From positions 434,001-498,000 of the forward strand of contig NZ_JABFTX010000002.1 of the NCBI RefSeq assembly GCF_021404305.1: a stretch of DNA of 64,000 nucleotides. The letters are read 5' to 3'. Under the pieces are notes generated by a model that ran no database searches, was not told where the DNA came from, and worked only from the letters and a program-made list of their open reading frames with translations. How positions within the stretch are numbered: position 1 is the stretch's first letter; each line of letters begins with the position of its first letter. Below, piece by piece: positions 62,414-64,000 of the stretch. The stretch comes from Billgrantia ethanolica (GTDB taxonomy: Bacteria; Pseudomonadota; Gammaproteobacteria; Pseudomonadales; Halomonadaceae). Position numbers and translations under genes: made by a program.

Positions 62414-63340
62414 ATGAGCATTGATTACCCCCGTGACCTGATCGGCTACGGCCGTAACCCACCCCACGCCAACTGGCCGGGGCGGGCGAAGATCGCCGTG
62501 CAGTTCGTGCTCAACTACGAAGAGGGCGGCGAGAACTGCGTGCTGCATGGCGATGCCGGCTCCGAGCAGTTTCTCTCCGAGATCATCGGCGCGGCCGCCT
62601 ATCCCGATCGCCACCTGAGCATGGAATCGATCTACGAGTACGGCTCACGGGCCGGCGTGTGGCGCATCCTGCGGGAGTTCGAACGGCGCGGCCTGCCGCT
62701 CACCGTGTTCGGTGTGGCCATGGCCCTGGAGCGCCACCCGGAGGTGGCTCAGGCGTTCAAGGAGCTGGGCCACGAGATCGCCTGTCATGGCTACCGCTGG
62801 ATTCACTACCAGGAAGTGCCCGAGCACGTCGAGCGCGAGCATCTGCAGCGCGCCATGGAGATCTTTCAGCGCCTCTACGGCGAGAAGCCCCAAGGCTGGT
62901 ATACCGGCCGCGACAGCCCCAACACCCGGCGGCTGGTCCTCGACGAGGGCGGCTTCCTCTACGACAGCGACTACTACGGCGACGACCTGCCGTTCTGGAC
63001 CCGGGAGGCCGACAGCCAAGGCGTCGAGCACGACCATCTGATCGTGCCCTATACCCTGGACAGCAACGACATGCGCTTCGCCGCGCCCCAGGGCTTCAAC
63101 ACCGCCGACCACTTCTTCACCTACCTGCGCGACGCCTTCGACGTGCTCTACGCGGAAGGCGAGGAGTCGCCCAAGATGCTTTCGGTGGGCATGCACTGCC
63201 GGCTGCTCGGCCGCCCCGGGCGTTTCCGCGCCCTGCAGCGCTTCCTCGATCACATCGAGGCCCATGACCGGGTGTGGGTCGCCCGGCGGGTGGACATCGC
63301 GCGGCATTGGGTGGAGCACCATCCGGCGCCGGCGCGCTGA
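62414..63340 (+). CDS. puuE: Allantoinase PuuE
   Basis: 308 residues, AGAGGAAGG upstream. NodB-type polysaccharide-deacetylase fold: LPLTVFGVAMALERHPE, EIACHGYRWIHYQEVP with metal-binding His, and GWYTGRDSPNTRRLVLDEGGFLYDSDYYGDDLPFW. This is the cofactor-light PuuE allantoinase, unrelated to the AllB type. It opens the hydantoin ring of allantoin to allantoate. Allantoate-degrading enzymes are not in the window. Confidence 0.94.
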   Translation: MSIDYPRDLIGYGRNPPHANWPGRAKIAVQFVLNYEEGGENCVLHGDAGSEQFLSEIIGAAAYPDRHLSMESIYEYGSRAGVWRILREFERRGLPLTVFGVAMALERHPEVAQAFKELGHEIACHGYRWIHYQEVPEHVEREHLQRAMEIFQRLYGEKPQGWYTGRDSPNTRRLVLDEGGFLYDSDYYGDDLPFWTREADSQGVEHDHLIVPYTLDSNDMRFAAPQGFNTADHFFTYLRDAFDVLYAEGEESPKMLSVGMHCRLLGRPGRFRALQRFLDHIEAHDRVWVARRVDIARHWVEHHPAPAR

Positions 63341-63410
63341 GCATCTGGCGAGCGCTGAGACCCTGATGAACGCGGAGGTTCCGGTGAGGGTGCCGGCCAC
63401 CCTGACAAGA

Positions 63411-63435
63411 CCCTGTCCGGCGATGCCGGGCAGGG
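63411..63435. terminator. Hairpin between puuE and the YfcC-like gene
   Basis: CCCTGTCCGGC pairs with GCCGGGCAGGG across GAT with one G-T wobble; placed between convergent genes. Confidence 0.65.
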
Positions 63436-63470
63436 CCTGGCAGGGTAGTGGATGGCTAGAGCGAAGAAGC

Positions 63471-64000
63471 TCAGCCGGCCCACTGGGTGGCTTGTGCAAA
63501 AGCCAGGAAGCCGATGGCGATCGCTACCCAGAGACAGAACAGCGGGAAGAAGAACTTTACCCACTTCTGCCAAGGCACGCCGGCAATGGCGAGAGTCGCC
63601 ATGAAATAGCCAGAAGTGGGGTAGAGGATGTTGCCCATGCCGTCGCCGAGCTGGAAGGCCAGCACGGCGGTCTGGCGGGTCACGCCGATCAGGTCGGAGA
63701 GCGGGGCCATGATCGGCATGGTCACCAGGGCCTGCCCGCTGCCCGAGGGCACCACGAAGTTGAAGGCCAGCTGCGCGAAGTACATGCCGATGGCCGACAG
63801 CATGGTCGGCAGTTCGCCAACCAGGCTGCCGAGTCCCATGACCAGGGTATCCATGATCTGGCCATCTTCCAGCACGACGGCTACGCCACGGGCCACGCCA
63901 GCGATCATGGCGCCCACCAGCACGTCGCGGAAGCCCTTGTTGAAGGCTTCGCTGATGGCCGTGGTGCTCAAGCCGGCGATGAGACCGACGACGATGCCCA
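63471..64000 (-). CDS. YfcC/DcuC-type anion carrier, partial (5' end outside window)
   Basis: About 176 residues of the C-terminal part; the frame is open to the window edge (VVGLIAGL before STTAISEAF). Hydrophobic segments and motifs such as LVGAMIAGVARGVAVVLEDGQIMDTLV, FVVPSGSGQALVTMPIMAPLSD and GDGMGNILYPTSGYFMATLAIAGV match the C4-dicarboxylate anaerobic carrier / YfcC family of putative basic amino acid or dicarboxylate antiporters. Immediately past puuE, a role in export of allantoin breakdown products is possible but unsupported. Confidence 0.83.
   Translation of the reverse strand, partial: GIVVGLIAGLSTTAISEAFNKGFRDVLVGAMIAGVARGVAVVLEDGQIMDTLVMGLGSLVGELPTMLSAIGMYFAQLAFNFVVPSGSGQALVTMPIMAPLSDLIGVTRQTAVLAFQLGDGMGNILYPTSGYFMATLAIAGVPWQKWVKFFFPLFCLWVAIAIGFLAFAQATQWAG

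Overview
The window reads as a chromosomal segment of a high-GC halophilic gammaproteobacterium of the Halomonadaceae (Halomonas/Billgrantia type). This is inferred from the base composition, a BCCT osmolyte carrier, the density of TRAP and tripartite tricarboxylate (TTT) importers, a PHA phasin, and membrane-bound uricase plus PuuE in one purine locus. No rRNA, tRNA, CRISPR array, prophage or intact transposase gene was seen. Nearly every base lies in intact, well-packed genes of nutrient uptake and carbon or nitrogen catabolism.

Layout. 1-3.7 kb: end of an ABC sugar/glycerol-phosphate type importer. 3.7-8.3 kb: small housekeeping and unknown genes (glutaredoxin-MauE fusion, diguanylate cyclase, ChaC-like cyclotransferase, EamA exporter, two small secreted proteins). 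8.5-10.2 kb: BCCT carrier. 10.2-15.7 kb: glycolate oxidase operon glcDEF-glcG with its divergent regulator GlcC and a PdhR/LldR-type operator. 15.8-36 kb, with metabolically related genes to 44.8 kb: a large acid-sugar/hydroxy-acid catabolic region. It holds a VanR-type GntR regulator, TRAP importer 1, a lactonase-like amidohydrolase, two beta-hydroxyacid dehydrogenases, PdxA2, L-fuconate dehydratase, an aldehyde dehydrogenase, LysR, a TctCBA importer, an FAD 2-hydroxyacid dehydrogenase, two gamma-carbonic-anhydrase-like proteins, a crotonase, a CaiB-type CoA-transferase, a GlcG-like protein, TRAP importer 2, a serine/alanine-glyoxylate aminotransferase, a giant FAD/Fe-S D-2-hydroxyacid dehydrogenase and threonine aldolase. 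44.9-49.1 kb: lactate permease, GST, phasin, phosphoribosyltransferase. 49.2-54.3 kb and 59.5-63.3 kb: two halves of a purine (urate to allantoate) locus. Between them, 54.3-59.4 kb, lies a TctC/TctAB importer with an FAH-family hydrolase and its own FadR-type regulator. The window ends inside a YfcC/DcuC-type carrier.

How it works together. Four regulators of GntR type each sit beside a distinct palindrome. ACTGGT-ATG-ACCAGT lies between glcD and glcC. AATTATGA-NN-TCATAATT, perfect or degenerate, recurs at about seven promoters between 15.8 and 35.8 kb. TGTATACA/TGTACACA recurs seven times at the purine genes. A TTGGTACT-type repeat lies in front of the FAH operon. The second and third sets look like two locally encoded regulons and are the most interesting signals here. 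The pathways converge on pyruvate, lactate, glyoxylate and glycine/serine, and on allantoate.

Mobile and repeat DNA: two inverted copies of a 141-142 bp IS5-type MITE (one flush with the stop codon of hiuH, one just upstream of lldP), a second dispersed repeat family at about 1.8 and 10.75 kb, and short tandem repeats. Intergenic hairpins follow the binding-protein gene in four of the five importers.
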